Shown: in pieces, positions 50,028-58,515 of the stretch
Position numbering within the stretch: position 1 is the stretch's first letter
How the letters are laid out: each line of letters starts with the position of its first letter
Assembly (NCBI GenBank): GCA_045644545.1
Contig: JAZRHC010000029.1
Location: forward strand, 62,001-126,000
Reading direction: 5' to 3'
Source of the DNA: Scatosoma sp045644545
GTDB lineage: Bacteria > Bacillota > Clostridia > Christensenellales > Borkfalkiaceae
DNA: 64,000 bases
Notes under the pieces: model-generated
The model's input: the letters and a program-made list of their open reading frames with translations, nothing else
Databases searched by the model: none
What the model was told of the DNA's origin: nothing
Translations under genes and position numbers: made by a program

Positions 50028-51899
50028 ATGGAAACGACTATGAATTTTTATTACGATCCTTTAAATCGCCTTTGCAAAAGCGTGACGGGCGCTTGTGCCG
50101 CAAGCGAAGAACTTCAATTGAATATTTTTTTCTTAAAAGGGGAGGCGCGGGAAGATTTTTTCGAACAAGATTGCCTCGCCCCAAATCAAAACGCTTATTT
50201 ATTGCTCTGCAAAGACGGAGAATCCAAAACGGCGTATCCTATGACGAAAACGGCTTACGGCTGGAATATTTCCTTAAAAATAAATCAAACGGGGCTGTAT
50301 TATTATAATTTTTCCTTTGAAAACGGCGGATTCATCAACCGAAACTACCGCCATACGGGAGAATACGCCGAATACGACGGAAACAATTTTTTGCTCACCG
50401 TATACGCGAAAAGCTATAAAACGCCCGAATGGTTTAAAGGCGGCGTGATGTATCAAATATTTCCCGACCGTTTTTGTCGGCAAGGAACTATGCCAGACAT
50501 AAAAGGAAGGATTTTCCGCGAAGATTGGGGTGGATTGCCCAGCTATCGTCCGAATGAGCACGGAAAAGTTTTAAATAACGACTTTTTCGGCGGGAATTTT
50601 AAAGGCGTTCAAAGCAAATTGCCGTATTTAAAAGAACTCGGCGTTACGGCGATCTATTTTAATCCCGTATTCGAAGCGGCGTCCAACCACCGTTACGATA
50701 CTTCCGATTATATGAAAATAGACCCTGCCTTGGGCTGCAAAGAAGATTTTGAAGAACTCGTCAAAGCCGCGGAAAATCAAGGGATTCGCGTGATTTTAGA
50801 CGGCGTTTTCAACCATACGGGCGACGATAGCGTGTATTTCAATAAATACGGCAAGTATCCGTCCTTAGGCGCGTATCAATCCAAGGATTCGCCGTATTAT
50901 ACTTGGTACGATTTTCAGGAGTTTCCGAACCGTTATTCGAGTTGGTGGGGAATCGATATTCTGCCCGAGCTCAACGAAGCTTCGGAAGAATATCAGAATT
51001 TCATTTTCGGAGACGACGGCGTACTCAAAAACTGGCTAAATTCGGGAATTGGCGGTTATCGGTTGGACGTGGCGGACGAATTACCCGATTTCTTCCTTAA
51101 AAAATTGCGGAAAGCCGTAAAAGATAAGGACAAAAACGCCATTATTATCGGGGAAGTATGGGAGGACGCGTCCGATAAGATCGCGTATTCCAAGCGGCGC
51201 GAATACCTGCAAGGCTATGAATTAGACAGCGTTATGAATTATCCGCTGAAAGACGCGATCATTCATTACGTAACCACGGAAAATACCCGCGAGCTTTCCC
51301 GTACCATTCGGCTTTTACTCGATCATTATCCCAAACAGACGGTCGATTGCCTTATGAATATTCTCGGTACGCACGACACGCCGCGCATTTTAACCGTGTT
51401 AGGCGGAAAAATCTGCTATAATAAAGACGAAATGGCTTCAAAAAAGGCTTTATTAGGCGAAAAAGAAAGGAAAAACGCCATCAAAAAGCTGAAAATGGCG
51501 GCGCTTTTACAGTTTACCTTGCCAGGCGTTCCTTGCGTATATTACGGCGACGAAAACGGTATGGAAGGACATATCGATCCGTTTTGCAGAAAATGTTTTG
51601 ATTGGGAGAATTTAAATAAAGACTTGATTGCTTATTATCAAAAGCTTGGAGAATTGCGCGCGCGGTTTAAAAATATCTTCAAAAAAGGAACGTTTAAAGA
51701 AATTATTTCTAAAAACGGATTGATTTTATATAAGCGCACGGAGAAAAATAAAAGCGTATACGTATTCGTAAATAATTCCAACGAATCCAAGCTGTTGCAA
51801 TTTGAAGGAAAATTCAAAGAATATTTATCGGAAAATATTTTTGAAAATAAATTTGAAATAAAACCGTACGGATACGGAATTTTTTCAAAAATCAATTAA
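50028..51899 (+). CDS. GH13 alpha-glycosidase, neopullulanase/maltogenic amylase-like
   Basis: 623 residues without signal peptide, so cytoplasmic. An N-terminal beta-rich region (about 1-125, CBM34-like position) precedes GVMYQIFPDRFCR. GH13 catalytic segments: GYRLDVADELP (nucleophile near 345), IIGEVWED (acid/base near 375), LGTHDTPRIL (third Asp near 450). The GSNHRYDT-type ASNHRYDTSDY and GVFNHTGDDS regions fit the neopullulanase/cyclomaltodextrinase group. It probably trims linear or branched maltodextrins from glycogen breakdown. A terminator separates it from glgP; the ribosome site is poor. Confidence 0.87.
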   Translation: METTMNFYYDPLNRLCKSVTGACAASEELQLNIFFLKGEAREDFFEQDCLAPNQNAYLLLCKDGESKTAYPMTKTAYGWNISLKINQTGLYYYNFSFENGGFINRNYRHTGEYAEYDGNNFLLTVYAKSYKTPEWFKGGVMYQIFPDRFCRQGTMPDIKGRIFREDWGGLPSYRPNEHGKVLNNDFFGGNFKGVQSKLPYLKELGVTAIYFNPVFEAASNHRYDTSDYMKIDPALGCKEDFEELVKAAENQGIRVILDGVFNHTGDDSVYFNKYGKYPSLGAYQSKDSPYYTWYDFQEFPNRYSSWWGIDILPELNEASEEYQNFIFGDDGVLKNWLNSGIGGYRLDVADELPDFFLKKLRKAVKDKDKNAIIIGEVWEDASDKIAYSKRREYLQGYELDSVMNYPLKDAIIHYVTTENTRELSRTIRLLLDHYPKQTVDCLMNILGTHDTPRILTVLGGKICYNKDEMASKKALLGEKERKNAIKKLKMAALLQFTLPGVPCVYYGDENGMEGHIDPFCRKCFDWENLNKDLIAYYQKLGELRARFKNIFKKGTFKEIISKNGLILYKRTEKNKSVYVFVNNSNESKLLQFEGKFKEYLSENIFENKFEIKPYGYGIFSKIN

Positions 51900-52182
51900 A
51901 AGCTGAATTTTAAAATTAGAAACGCTCCACTTTTTCCATTTTCTATGCTTATGTTTTCGTAAAAGCTGCATTTTACGAATAGTTTTAAGTATTTTCCTCT
52001 CGAATACTTAATTGAGAAAAGAAAGAAAACCGCTCTTCCCTATCGAGCGGGAATCTCTTTAAAATCAAGGGATTGCGCGTTTTTTGAAAAAATTGTTGCG
52101 GCGAAAATTTTCTTTTTATGTATAAAATAGGGAAATTTTTTGAAAAATCCCCTTCAACTTTTCGGAAAATCCGTCCGTTTTA
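51900..52182. other. Intergenic stretch with several small hairpins, no gene seen
   Basis: AAGTATT/AATACTT (51988-52011), CCGCTC/GAGCGG (52030-52050) and GGGA/TCCC (about 52129-52150) can each form hairpins, some followed by T-rich sequence; one or more may terminate the GH13 transcript. No ORF with a ribosome site and no recognised RNA family. Confidence 0.5.
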
Positions 52183-52211
52183 TTGACAGAATATAAAATT
52201 TGCTGTACAAT
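52183..52211 (+). promoter_or_regulatory. Promoter of the tyrosine recombinase gene
   Basis: Consensus -35 TTGACA (52183-52188), 17-bp spacer, -10 TACAAT (52206-52211). Predicted start at about 52218 coincides with the ATG. Confidence 0.75.
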
Positions 52212-52217
52212 AATAGT

Positions 52218-53282
52218 ATGAAAAACGAAAACTACTATACCAAACGTAATATTCAGGACATTGATAAGATCGCGGAACTTTTGGAAGAACTCCCCCCTTT
52301 CTGCGAGGATTATTTTTTGGGAATCGAAACGAGAACGAGTTGCCAAACCCGTTTAAAATACGCCTACGATCTGCGTATTTTCTTTGATTTTCTCTGTAAA
52401 CGAAAGCATAAAAATAAAACCGTTCTCGATTTAACGCTGGAAGATCTTGAAGCCATTTCGCATCACGATATCGAATTCTTTTTAAGCTATCTCTCCCACT
52501 ATCGCTTTAAAGACAAAAGTTTATCTTGCGACGAACGCGCAAAAGCGCGGAAGCTTTCCGCCGTCCGCGCTATGTTCAAGTATTTTTTTAGTAAAGGTAT
52601 GATTGAAGTGGATAACTCGGCGAAAGTTTCCACGCCGAAACTGCACGATAAGGAAATTATCCGTTTGGAAGCGCAAGAGGTTTCCAAGCTGATCGACGTC
52701 ACGGAATCGGGGCAAGGGCTTTCCCCTCACGCCGCAAGTTATCATTCGAAAACGAAAATCCGCGACACGGCGATCGTCACCCTCTTTTTAGGTACGGGAA
52801 TCCGTATTAGCGAATTAGTCGGGTTAGATAACGACAGCTTTGATTTTTCCGAAAATTCCTTCGTCGTGACGCGCAAAGGCGGCAATCACGCAATTTTATA
52901 CTTTTCCGACGAAGTAAAATACGCTTTACAGGAATATATCGTTGAAAAAAACAACGACCCGAAAACGCCGCAAGGCGAGAACGCTTTCTTTTTATCCTTA
53001 CAGCATAAACGCATCAACGTGCGCTCGGTCGAGCTCCTCGTTAAAAAATATAGCAAGATCGTTTCCCCTTTAAAGAAAATCACTCCTCATAAGTTGAGGA
53101 GCACTTACGGCACGCGCCTTTATAATGAAACGGGCGATATTTATATCGTCGCCGACGTACTTGGACACCGCGACGTAAACACGACGAAAAAGCACTATGC
53201 CGCGATCACCGAAGACAATCGAAGAAAGGTTGCAAACGCCGTGAAATTGCGCATTGAAAAAGAAGATAACGGGGAAGTTTAA
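52218..53282 (+). CDS. Tyrosine recombinase, XerC/XerD type
   Basis: 354 residues. An N-terminal SAM-like core-binding domain (to about 120) and a catalytic domain with GTGIRISELVGLD (Arg, near 195), an RKGGNHAILYF beta hairpin with the Lys, HKLRSTYGTRL (HxxR, near 291), LGHRDVNTTKKHY (His and nucleophile Tyr, near 327). The whole R-K-HxxR-H-Y set is present, so it should be active. It is longer than XerC/D (about 300) and has no excisionase or phage genes nearby. Candidate chromosome-dimer resolution enzyme or an orphan integrase. The chosen ATG at 52218 has no ribosome site and coincides with the expected mRNA start. Confidence 0.85.
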   Translation: MKNENYYTKRNIQDIDKIAELLEELPPFCEDYFLGIETRTSCQTRLKYAYDLRIFFDFLCKRKHKNKTVLDLTLEDLEAISHHDIEFFLSYLSHYRFKDKSLSCDERAKARKLSAVRAMFKYFFSKGMIEVDNSAKVSTPKLHDKEIIRLEAQEVSKLIDVTESGQGLSPHAASYHSKTKIRDTAIVTLFLGTGIRISELVGLDNDSFDFSENSFVVTRKGGNHAILYFSDEVKYALQEYIVEKNNDPKTPQGENAFFLSLQHKRINVRSVELLVKKYSKIVSPLKKITPHKLRSTYGTRLYNETGDIYIVADVLGHRDVNTTKKHYAAITEDNRRKVANAVKLRIEKEDNGEV

Positions 53283-53296
53283 TTCCCCGTTTTTTA
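53268..53296 (+). terminator. Terminator of the recombinase gene
   Basis: AACGGGGAA (53268-53276) pairs with TTCCCCGTT (53283-53291), followed by TTTTT. The stem overlaps the stop codon region. Confidence 0.85.
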
Positions 53297-53303
53297 CGGC
53301 TAA

Positions 53304-53495
53304 TTACGTTTCTTCGTATTCATTAGGATTCGTATAAATTTTATCGATTTTAATCGACGCCACGTCCTGCACTTCGATACATTTACCGCAATTATCGCAA
53401 ACTTTATTCGGATCGAGATCGCAAATCTCGCATTCTAAACAACCGATACACTCCCTATCGTATAAAACGCAAGGATCTCCTAATTTTCTTTCCAT
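53304..53495 (-). CDS. Small eight-cysteine protein, unknown function
   Basis: 63 residues with C9, C16, C19, C22, C25, C33, C36 and C39: CxxCxxCxxC followed by CxxCxxC, spacing like a compact iron-sulfur or zinc site. The C-terminal 20 residues are Cys-free and acidic. Ribosome site GTGGAGG on the - strand before the ATG and a consensus promoter make it a real gene. It is divergent from lexA with 140 bp between the start codons. I do not recognise the family; similar tiny Cys-rich proteins are common in Clostridia. Confidence 0.8.
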   Translation of the reverse strand: MERKLGDPCVLYDRECIGCLECEICDLDPNKVCDNCGKCIEVQDVASIKIDKIYTNPNEYEET

Positions 53496-53524
53496 AGCAC
53501 TACGCCTCCACTTTCTTCTCTTCT

Positions 53525-53552
53525 ATTATAACAGAAAATTTAAAAAAATCAA
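53525..53552 (-). promoter_or_regulatory. Promoter of the small Cys-rich protein gene
   Basis: On the - strand: -35 TTGATT (53552-53547), 16-bp spacer, extended -10 TGTTATAAT (TATAAT 53530-53525). Confidence 0.7.
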
Positions 53553-53563
53553 GCAAATATTGT

Positions 53564-53575
53564 AAACATTTGTTT
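53564..53575. promoter_or_regulatory. LexA (SOS) box at the lexA promoter
   Basis: AAACATTTGTTT has the AAC-N4-GTT core of the Gram-positive LexA/DinR operator (GAAC-N4-GTTC type) and overlaps the first two bases of the lexA -35, as expected for autorepression. One other mismatch from consensus on each outer side. Confidence 0.65.
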
Positions 53576-53602
53576 GCCTTTTCAAAAAAAGTATGTTATA
53601 AT
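53574..53602 (+). promoter_or_regulatory. Promoter of lexA
   Basis: -35 TTGCCT (53574-53579), 17-bp spacer, extended -10 TGTTATAAT (TATAAT 53597-53602). Confidence 0.75.
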
Positions 53603-53635
53603 AGTTATGTAAATACAATTTGGGGGGCGATTTTT

Positions 53636-54232
53636 ATGATTCGCGAAGAAAAACTTATTAAGGTTATGGATTATATCCGCAAATTTACGGAAGAAAACGG
53701 TTATACCCCTTCCGTGCGTGAAATCGGCAAAGAATGCGGGATCAAATCCACTGCCACCGTGCATAGCTATATTGAAAAATTGCAAACGAAAGGCTATCTT
53801 TCCAAAACGGACAATAAAAAGCGGGCGGTTACGATCGGCAAAGGCACGGGCGTTTCTATTCCTTTGATCGGTACGGTAACGGCAGGTCAGCCTATTTTCG
53901 CTTATGAAAACTACGAGGATTATTATACCTTCCCTCAAGGCGAATTTAAAGGCGATAATCTTTTTATGCTTCGCGTTCAAGGCACTTCGATGATCGACGC
54001 GGGCATCTTCGACGGCGATAAAATCGTCGTCAGAAGGCAAGAAACCGCGGAAAACGGCGAAATCGTCGTCGCGCTCGTCGAGGATTCGGCGACCGTGAAA
54101 AGATTTTATAGAAGAAACGGACAAATCGTCTTGCACCCCGAAAACGAGCAATTATCCGATATGATCTTTGCCCCCGAAGAAGTTCGTATTCTCGGAAAAG
54201 TTATCGGTTTAATGCGTAATTATCGCTCCTAA
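53636..54232 (+). CDS. lexA: SOS repressor LexA
   Basis: 198 residues. N-terminal winged helix-turn-helix (GYTPSVREIGKECGIKSTATVHSYI), then the S24 self-cleaving domain: cleavage pair A83-G84 in VTAGQP, catalytic S118 in GTSMIDAG and K155 in SATVKRFY. All three are present, so RecA-stimulated autocleavage should work. The ATG at 53636 follows a G-rich ribosome site; an in-frame upstream start would lie inside the promoter. A LexA box in the promoter predicts autoregulation. Confidence 0.96.
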   Translation: MIREEKLIKVMDYIRKFTEENGYTPSVREIGKECGIKSTATVHSYIEKLQTKGYLSKTDNKKRAVTIGKGTGVSIPLIGTVTAGQPIFAYENYEDYYTFPQGEFKGDNLFMLRVQGTSMIDAGIFDGDKIVVRRQETAENGEIVVALVEDSATVKRFYRRNGQIVLHPENEQLSDMIFAPEEVRILGKVIGLMRNYRS

Positions 54233-54250
54233 AACGCTTATTTTACGTTA

Positions 54251-54278
54251 AAAACCCCGACGGCCGTCGGGGTTTTTA
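54251..54278. terminator. Bidirectional terminator between lexA and rluB
   Basis: AAAACCCCGACGG and CCGTCGGGGTTTT form a perfect palindrome (54251-54276, GGCC at the tip) with T-rich ends on both strands; the two genes converge here. Confidence 0.9.
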
Positions 54279-54285
54279 TTGTTTC

Positions 54286-54990
54286 TTATAAGCCTTTGAG
54301 GTATTCGATTTCGTTTTCTTTCAAAGGGCGACATTCCCCTCTATCCAGCCCTGTCAGCTTCAATTGACCGACGCTGATTCGTTTCAAAAACTCCACGTTG
54401 CGCCCGATCGCTTCGAACATACGCCGTACTTGCCTATTTCTGCCTTCGGTGATCGTGACGTGCACTTTCGTATACGCTTTGTTCGTTTCCACGATATGCG
54501 CTTTACACTTCTTGGTAAGCACGCCGTCGAGCTCTACGCCCGAGCGGATAGGATTGAGATCCTTTTCCGTGAGCGTGCCTTCGATTCTCGCCAAATAAGT
54601 TTTGGGAATATCGTTTGAGGGGTGCGTTAAACGGTTTGCCAACTCTCCGTCGTTCGTCAAAATCAACAGCCCTTCCGTCGCATAATCGAGCCGACCGACG
54701 GGAAACACTCTCCCAACTCCTTCGGGAAGCAAATCGATCACCGTCTTTCTGCCGCGATCGTCCGAAACCGTGCAAACGACCCCCTTCGGCTTATTCATAA
54801 TATAATATTCTTCTTTCTTTTCTTCGCGAACGAGTTTTTTTCCGTCGAGAAACACTTCGTCCGTTTCTTCCACCGTCGCGCCCAAAGTTGCCGTAACGCC
54901 GTTGATCTGCACTCTGCCCGCCGTAATCATTTCGTCTGCGCCGCGACGGCTCGCAACGCCCATATCCGCTAAAAATTTGTTGATACGCAT
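54286..54990 (-). CDS. rluB: rRNA pseudouridine synthase, RluB/RsuA family
   Basis: 234 residues. N-terminal S4 RNA-binding domain (INKFLADMGVASRRGADEMI) and a catalytic domain with the family motif GRLDYATEGLLILTNDGEL, where the Asp (near 103) is the nucleophile; YHVTITEGRNRQVRRMFEA-type ending (VTITEGRNRQVRRMF) is diagnostic. It lies downstream of scpAB and dac in the same orientation, as rluB often does in Firmicutes. Likely target 23S rRNA helix 89 region; RsuA-type 16S activity cannot be excluded. Confidence 0.92.
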   Translation of the reverse strand: MRINKFLADMGVASRRGADEMITAGRVQINGVTATLGATVEETDEVFLDGKKLVREEKKEEYYIMNKPKGVVCTVSDDRGRKTVIDLLPEGVGRVFPVGRLDYATEGLLILTNDGELANRLTHPSNDIPKTYLARIEGTLTEKDLNPIRSGVELDGVLTKKCKAHIVETNKAYTKVHVTITEGRNRQVRRMFEAIGRNVEFLKRISVGQLKLTGLDRGECRPLKENEIEYLKGL

Positions 54991-55017
54991 AGCTATACCT
55001 TCATACTTTCGTTTTCT

Positions 55018-56061
55018 TTATAGTTTATATAAATTTCCCGAAAAAAGCAACTGTTTTGAAAGGTATATTTGAAATTGTCCGATTATTTCGTCTTTTTGTT
55101 TGTTTGCCGCGCCCCGTACGGCTTTTCTTTTGATCTTGATCAATTCTTTTTCTTCTTGCAGCAAAGGATAATAAAATTCGTCTTTTGCAACGCCTTTGAC
55201 CCTTTTTCCGTTCACGTTGATTTCGATTTGTTCGTCGGCGCTCAAAAGCCTAGTGTATTCGTAAGCGGCAAACGAGTCGTCGAAAAGCTCTTCCGTCCGT
55301 TCGTAGGTTTGGGAACAATTCAAAATTGTGCAAACGAGGGTCATTTTTTCTCGACTTGCCGCGGAAACCAAGCATCTTCCCGCTTCTTTCGTATAACCCG
55401 TTTTCACGCCGCAACCGCCTTCGTAGCGTTCGAGCAATTTATTTTTATTTTTCCACGCCCTTGGCTCGTAATATTTCGTCGCGACGATCTCGCGGAATTT
55501 TTCGTTTTGCATCGCGAAACAGGCAATATAGCTCAAATCCCGCGCCGTCGTGTAATGCTCGCGATCGGGCAAGCCGTGCGGATTTACGAAATTCGTCGCA
55601 AGCGCGCCCGCTTTTTGCGCCGTTTGATTCATCATAGCCGCAAAATTTTCTACGCTCCCGCCAACGCTTAACGCAATTGCCGTCGCCGCGTCGTTCCCCG
55701 AACGCAACATCAACCCGTAAAGCAGATCTTTAAGCGTATAGACCTCGCCTTCCTGCGCGTAAATGGACGAGCCCTCCACGCCGACCGCCTCCTTGGGCAT
55801 TCGTATTTCTCTCGCCAGATTCTCACATTCCTCGATTGCGGTGATTGCCGTTGCAATTTTCGTCGTACTTGCCATCGGCAAGCGAATATCGCCGTTATGC
55901 TCGTATAAAACTCGCCTTGAATTGACTTCCATAACGCATTCCGCCCGCCCTTCCGTCGCGGCGACGGCGTTGATTTTTTCCACTTCACGATATTTTACGG
56001 TAAACGGAAGAAAAGCCGTCGATAACAAGAAAAACGGCAGAAATTTCGATACTTTTTTCAC
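55018..56061 (-). CDS. dacB: D-alanyl-D-alanine carboxypeptidase (DacB/DacF-type PBP5)
   Basis: 347 residues. Hydrophobic N-terminal signal segment, then the S11 transpeptidase motifs: STTK (SxxK) in MASTTKIATA near residue 64, SGN in RSGNDAATAI near 120, KTG in GVKTGYTKEAG near 218. It trims the terminal D-Ala from peptidoglycan stem peptides. A C-terminal extension of about 70 residues is basic. GTG start at 56061 with AAGGAT upstream; starts 4 bp after ytfJ, so cotranscribed with a sporulation gene, which hints at a spore-cortex role (DacB). Confidence 0.85.
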   Translation of the reverse strand: MKKVSKFLPFFLLSTAFLPFTVKYREVEKINAVAATEGRAECVMEVNSRRVLYEHNGDIRLPMASTTKIATAITAIEECENLAREIRMPKEAVGVEGSSIYAQEGEVYTLKDLLYGLMLRSGNDAATAIALSVGGSVENFAAMMNQTAQKAGALATNFVNPHGLPDREHYTTARDLSYIACFAMQNEKFREIVATKYYEPRAWKNKNKLLERYEGGCGVKTGYTKEAGRCLVSAASREKMTLVCTILNCSQTYERTEELFDDSFAAYEYTRLLSADEQIEINVNGKRVKGVAKDEFYYPLLQEEKELIKIKRKAVRGAANKQKDEIIGQFQIYLSKQLLFSGNLYKL

Positions 56062-56065
56062 CGTT

Positions 56066-56437
56066 TTAATCCTTTGCGGTCACGTTTCGAACGATCTCGC
56101 TCGCCCGCTCGATCAAGTTGTCGAGAGGTTGATCGGTAATGTGCATCACGCGGCAAGTCTTTCCGTCGTCGATCAAAAACCCCATCGGTTTCATACTGAT
56201 CACCGAACCGCTTCCACCTGCAAACGGCATCGAATCCATTTCCTTTACGACTTTAATATCGCCGTATTCGCCACCGCCTGCAAGGCTACCCATCGTGACC
56301 TTGGAAAAAGGAATCACCTGGAATCCGCTCGCCGTTGTAAACGGTTTCCCGATTACGGTGTTCACGTCCGCAAGATCGCCGAGCTTAACCACGGAAGTAT
56401 CTACTAAATTATTGAGCTTTTTGTTTTTTTCTGACAT
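56066..56437 (-). CDS. ytfJ: Sporulation protein YtfJ (GerW family)
   Basis: 123 residues, cytoplasmic. IGKPFTTASGFQVIPFSKVTMG and the Gly-rich GSLAGGGEYGD and FAGGSGSVISMKPMGFLI are the family signature. In Bacillus ytfJ is expressed in the forespore and GerW is needed for germination. The preceding ytfI gene overlaps by 34 bp, the same pair order as in Bacillus. Confidence 0.92.
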   Translation of the reverse strand: MSEKNKKLNNLVDTSVVKLGDLADVNTVIGKPFTTASGFQVIPFSKVTMGSLAGGGEYGDIKVVKEMDSMPFAGGSGSVISMKPMGFLIDDGKTCRVMHITDQPLDNLIERASEIVRNVTAKD

Positions 56438-56955
56438 AAAATCCGTATCTTCTCCTTTAAAAATTTAAAAAATTCCATCAACAGTATGAACAGATTGAAA
56501 AAAAGAGTCAAGTGTCCCGTCACTCTTAAAACGTCCCCGTCGGCGAGCCATAGATTGTTGCGTACGTTTTCTTGCTTTCCGTCGACGGCAAAAAAATACG
56601 AACGCAAGGCAATATGCGCAAGTGATACGCCGAGCAGGTATTCCGCGCCCGTTTCCGTCGTTAAAACGAAGCTTTTTAAACGGAAAGATTTCATAAAGGA
56701 AAACTTTTTCCGTTTCCCGTCCATTTCCGAATAGTCCACGAGAATGGCTTTTTCGGGCGTGATATGAAGCGCAACGCCGCCCGTATAGGTGGTTGCATAC
56801 CCTCCGATCAGCTTGATTTTTTTATAGGCTGACACCAAAAACGCGAACCGATTCCGATTCATATCGTAATGCGCGTCCAAATCCAGCCAGATCGGAAAAA
56901 ACAGCAAAACGCCAACGATAAGCACGACCGACAGGATAATAAAAAATCTGTCCAT
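56404..56955 (-). CDS. ytfI: DUF2953 (YtfI-like) membrane-associated protein
   Basis: 183 residues with a hydrophobic N-terminal segment (FFIILSVVLIVGVLLFFPI) and a second one near 150 (LTLFFNLFILLMEFF), and a beta-rich middle. The order ytfI-ytfJ downstream of scpB matches Firmicutes. The sequence itself is weakly conserved, so the call depends on context. Function unknown, probably sporulation related. Confidence 0.65.
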   Translation of the reverse strand: MDRFFIILSVVLIVGVLLFFPIWLDLDAHYDMNRNRFAFLVSAYKKIKLIGGYATTYTGGVALHITPEKAILVDYSEMDGKRKKFSFMKSFRLKSFVLTTETGAEYLLGVSLAHIALRSYFFAVDGKQENVRNNLWLADGDVLRVTGHLTLFFNLFILLMEFFKFLKEKIRILCQKKTKSSII

Positions 56956-57005
56956 ACAGTCAATATGGGCAGATTGAATGAAACTATGTAATTTTTAAGG
57001 TGAAT

Positions 57006-57710
57006 TTATTGAATTTTTATAATGCCGTCTTCGATATCCTTCAAAAAATCAGGAAGCTCGAATCCCTCGCTCGTCGAGGTTTTTTCGATACTCTCGTTTT
57101 CTCCGTCGGGGATAAATTCGTCGTCGGGATTATACACGTCTTTTTGATACAAATCGAGCGGCGCTTCGCTCGTTGCGTTCAGTTCAGAAATCTTCTTCAT
57201 CAATTCTTCGTAGTCGGGAAGCTCGGAAAGCGATTTGAGCTTAAATCGCTTTAAGAAATTATCCGTCGTTGCGTATAAAGCGGGTTTTCCCGGGGTATCC
57301 CTTCTGCCGCATACGGTGATCATATCCAAATTCAAAAGAGTGCTGATCGCATAATCGCTGTTCACGCCACGCACCGTTTCAAGCTCCGTGCGCGTGATGG
57401 GTTGTTTATACGCGATAATCGCCGCACATTCGAGAATGGTGCGGGTAAATTCTTTTTCCCGAATAGGCATCAAAACGAGCGCGACCGATTCTTTAAAATC
57501 GGGATTAGTCGCAAATTGCAATTTATGGTTGAAATGCAAAAGTCTGATCCCGCAGTCCCCCGTATATTTTCTCTCTAACTGCCGAATCACGGAATCCAGT
57601 TGCGCTTTGGTTACGGAAAGCTTTTCTTTGATCAAATCTTCGGGCACGGCGTCGCCGCTTGCGAATAATATCGCCTCAATTATATTCGTCAATTTCTCCA
57701 ATTTCTTCAT
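57006..57710 (-). CDS. scpB: Chromosome segregation and condensation protein ScpB
   Basis: 234 residues. Two winged-helix domains, with IEAILFASGDAVPEDLI at the N-terminus, TILECAAIIAYKQPITR and VNSDYAISTLLNLDMI typical of ScpB; a C-terminal acidic tail (about 185-234) is variable. Binds ScpA to regulate the SMC condensin. Overlaps scpA by 35 bp. Confidence 0.95.
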   Translation of the reverse strand: MKKLEKLTNIIEAILFASGDAVPEDLIKEKLSVTKAQLDSVIRQLERKYTGDCGIRLLHFNHKLQFATNPDFKESVALVLMPIREKEFTRTILECAAIIAYKQPITRTELETVRGVNSDYAISTLLNLDMITVCGRRDTPGKPALYATTDNFLKRFKLKSLSELPDYEELMKKISELNATSEAPLDLYQKDVYNPDDEFIPDGENESIEKTSTSEGFELPDFLKDIEDGIIKIQ

Positions 57711-58494
57711 CCTCGCTTCTTTCGGAATTTTTCTTGATAATAATGGAAGAGAAGATTTCTTCCTGCTCTACGGTGATAAACTGGTGCTTTAAAAGCTCTA
57801 ATAGCGCCTGAAAGGTAGTTACGATCTCGGGCGTAGACGATTCTTCGGAAAACAACTCTTCGAATTGCAAGCTCTCGCGAATTTTGATCTGTTCGCGGAT
57901 ATGCTTGATCTTTTCGGTAACGGTGTATTTATCCTTTGCGATCTCGCGGGGCGCGTTGCGGGATTCTTTCATTCCCTCGCGTTTGAGCATCATTTTCGCA
58001 AACGCTTTCAAAAGCCCGTCCATCGTTAAATCTTTGTATTTTATTTGTACGTTATTGAGTTCTTTATCGGGCTCTTTGAAATAATACCCGACCGTTTCCA
58101 TCTCTTTGAGCTTTTCCGCTTCTTCCTTGATCATTTTGTATTCTTCAAGGGCGCGCATAAGGTCTTGTTTGGGATCGTCGTAGTCGTCCTGTCCCCATTC
58201 ATCCCCCCATTCGTCGTCGGGCGGAGGCACGAGGCTACGCGCTTTGATATCGATAATCGTCGCGGCGATATTGAGATACTCGCTCGCTTTATCCACGTCT
58301 ATGTACGGCAGTCCTTTCATATAGGAAAGGAACTGCTCGGTAACCTGCGAAACGAAAATATCCTTGATTTCGATTTCCTCTTCTTTAATGAGATGCAACA
58401 ATAAATCAAGCGGCCCTTCGAAATTATCGAGTACGGTCGTATAATCCACGTCCGTTTCGAAATTTTTGACGGAATCAACCGTTAATTTCTCCAT
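57676..58494 (-). CDS. scpA: Chromosome segregation and condensation protein ScpA (kleisin)
   Basis: 272 residues. Kleisin subunit bridging the SMC dimer: N-terminal LDNFEGPLDLLLHLIKEEEIEIKD (read in parts: FEGPLDLLLHLI and EIEIKDIF), then AATIIDIKARSLVPP, acidic middle, and C-terminal winged helix with TFQALLELLKHQFITVEQEE. Genes scpA, scpB, M50 protease and lysA adjoin in the usual Firmicutes order. Confidence 0.95.
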   Translation of the reverse strand: MEKLTVDSVKNFETDVDYTTVLDNFEGPLDLLLHLIKEEEIEIKDIFVSQVTEQFLSYMKGLPYIDVDKASEYLNIAATIIDIKARSLVPPPDDEWGDEWGQDDYDDPKQDLMRALEEYKMIKEEAEKLKEMETVGYYFKEPDKELNNVQIKYKDLTMDGLLKAFAKMMLKREGMKESRNAPREIAKDKYTVTEKIKHIREQIKIRESLQFEELFSEESSTPEIVTTFQALLELLKHQFITVEQEEIFSSIIIKKNSERSEDEEIGEIDEYN

Positions 58495-58515
58495 AGCAAA
58501 CTTTCTCCTTGCGTT

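Noticed and set aside
52218..53282. Integrase of a prophage or integrative element
   Set aside because: Flanked by housekeeping genes, with no excisionase, relaxase, phage genes or att-like direct repeats found in the window.
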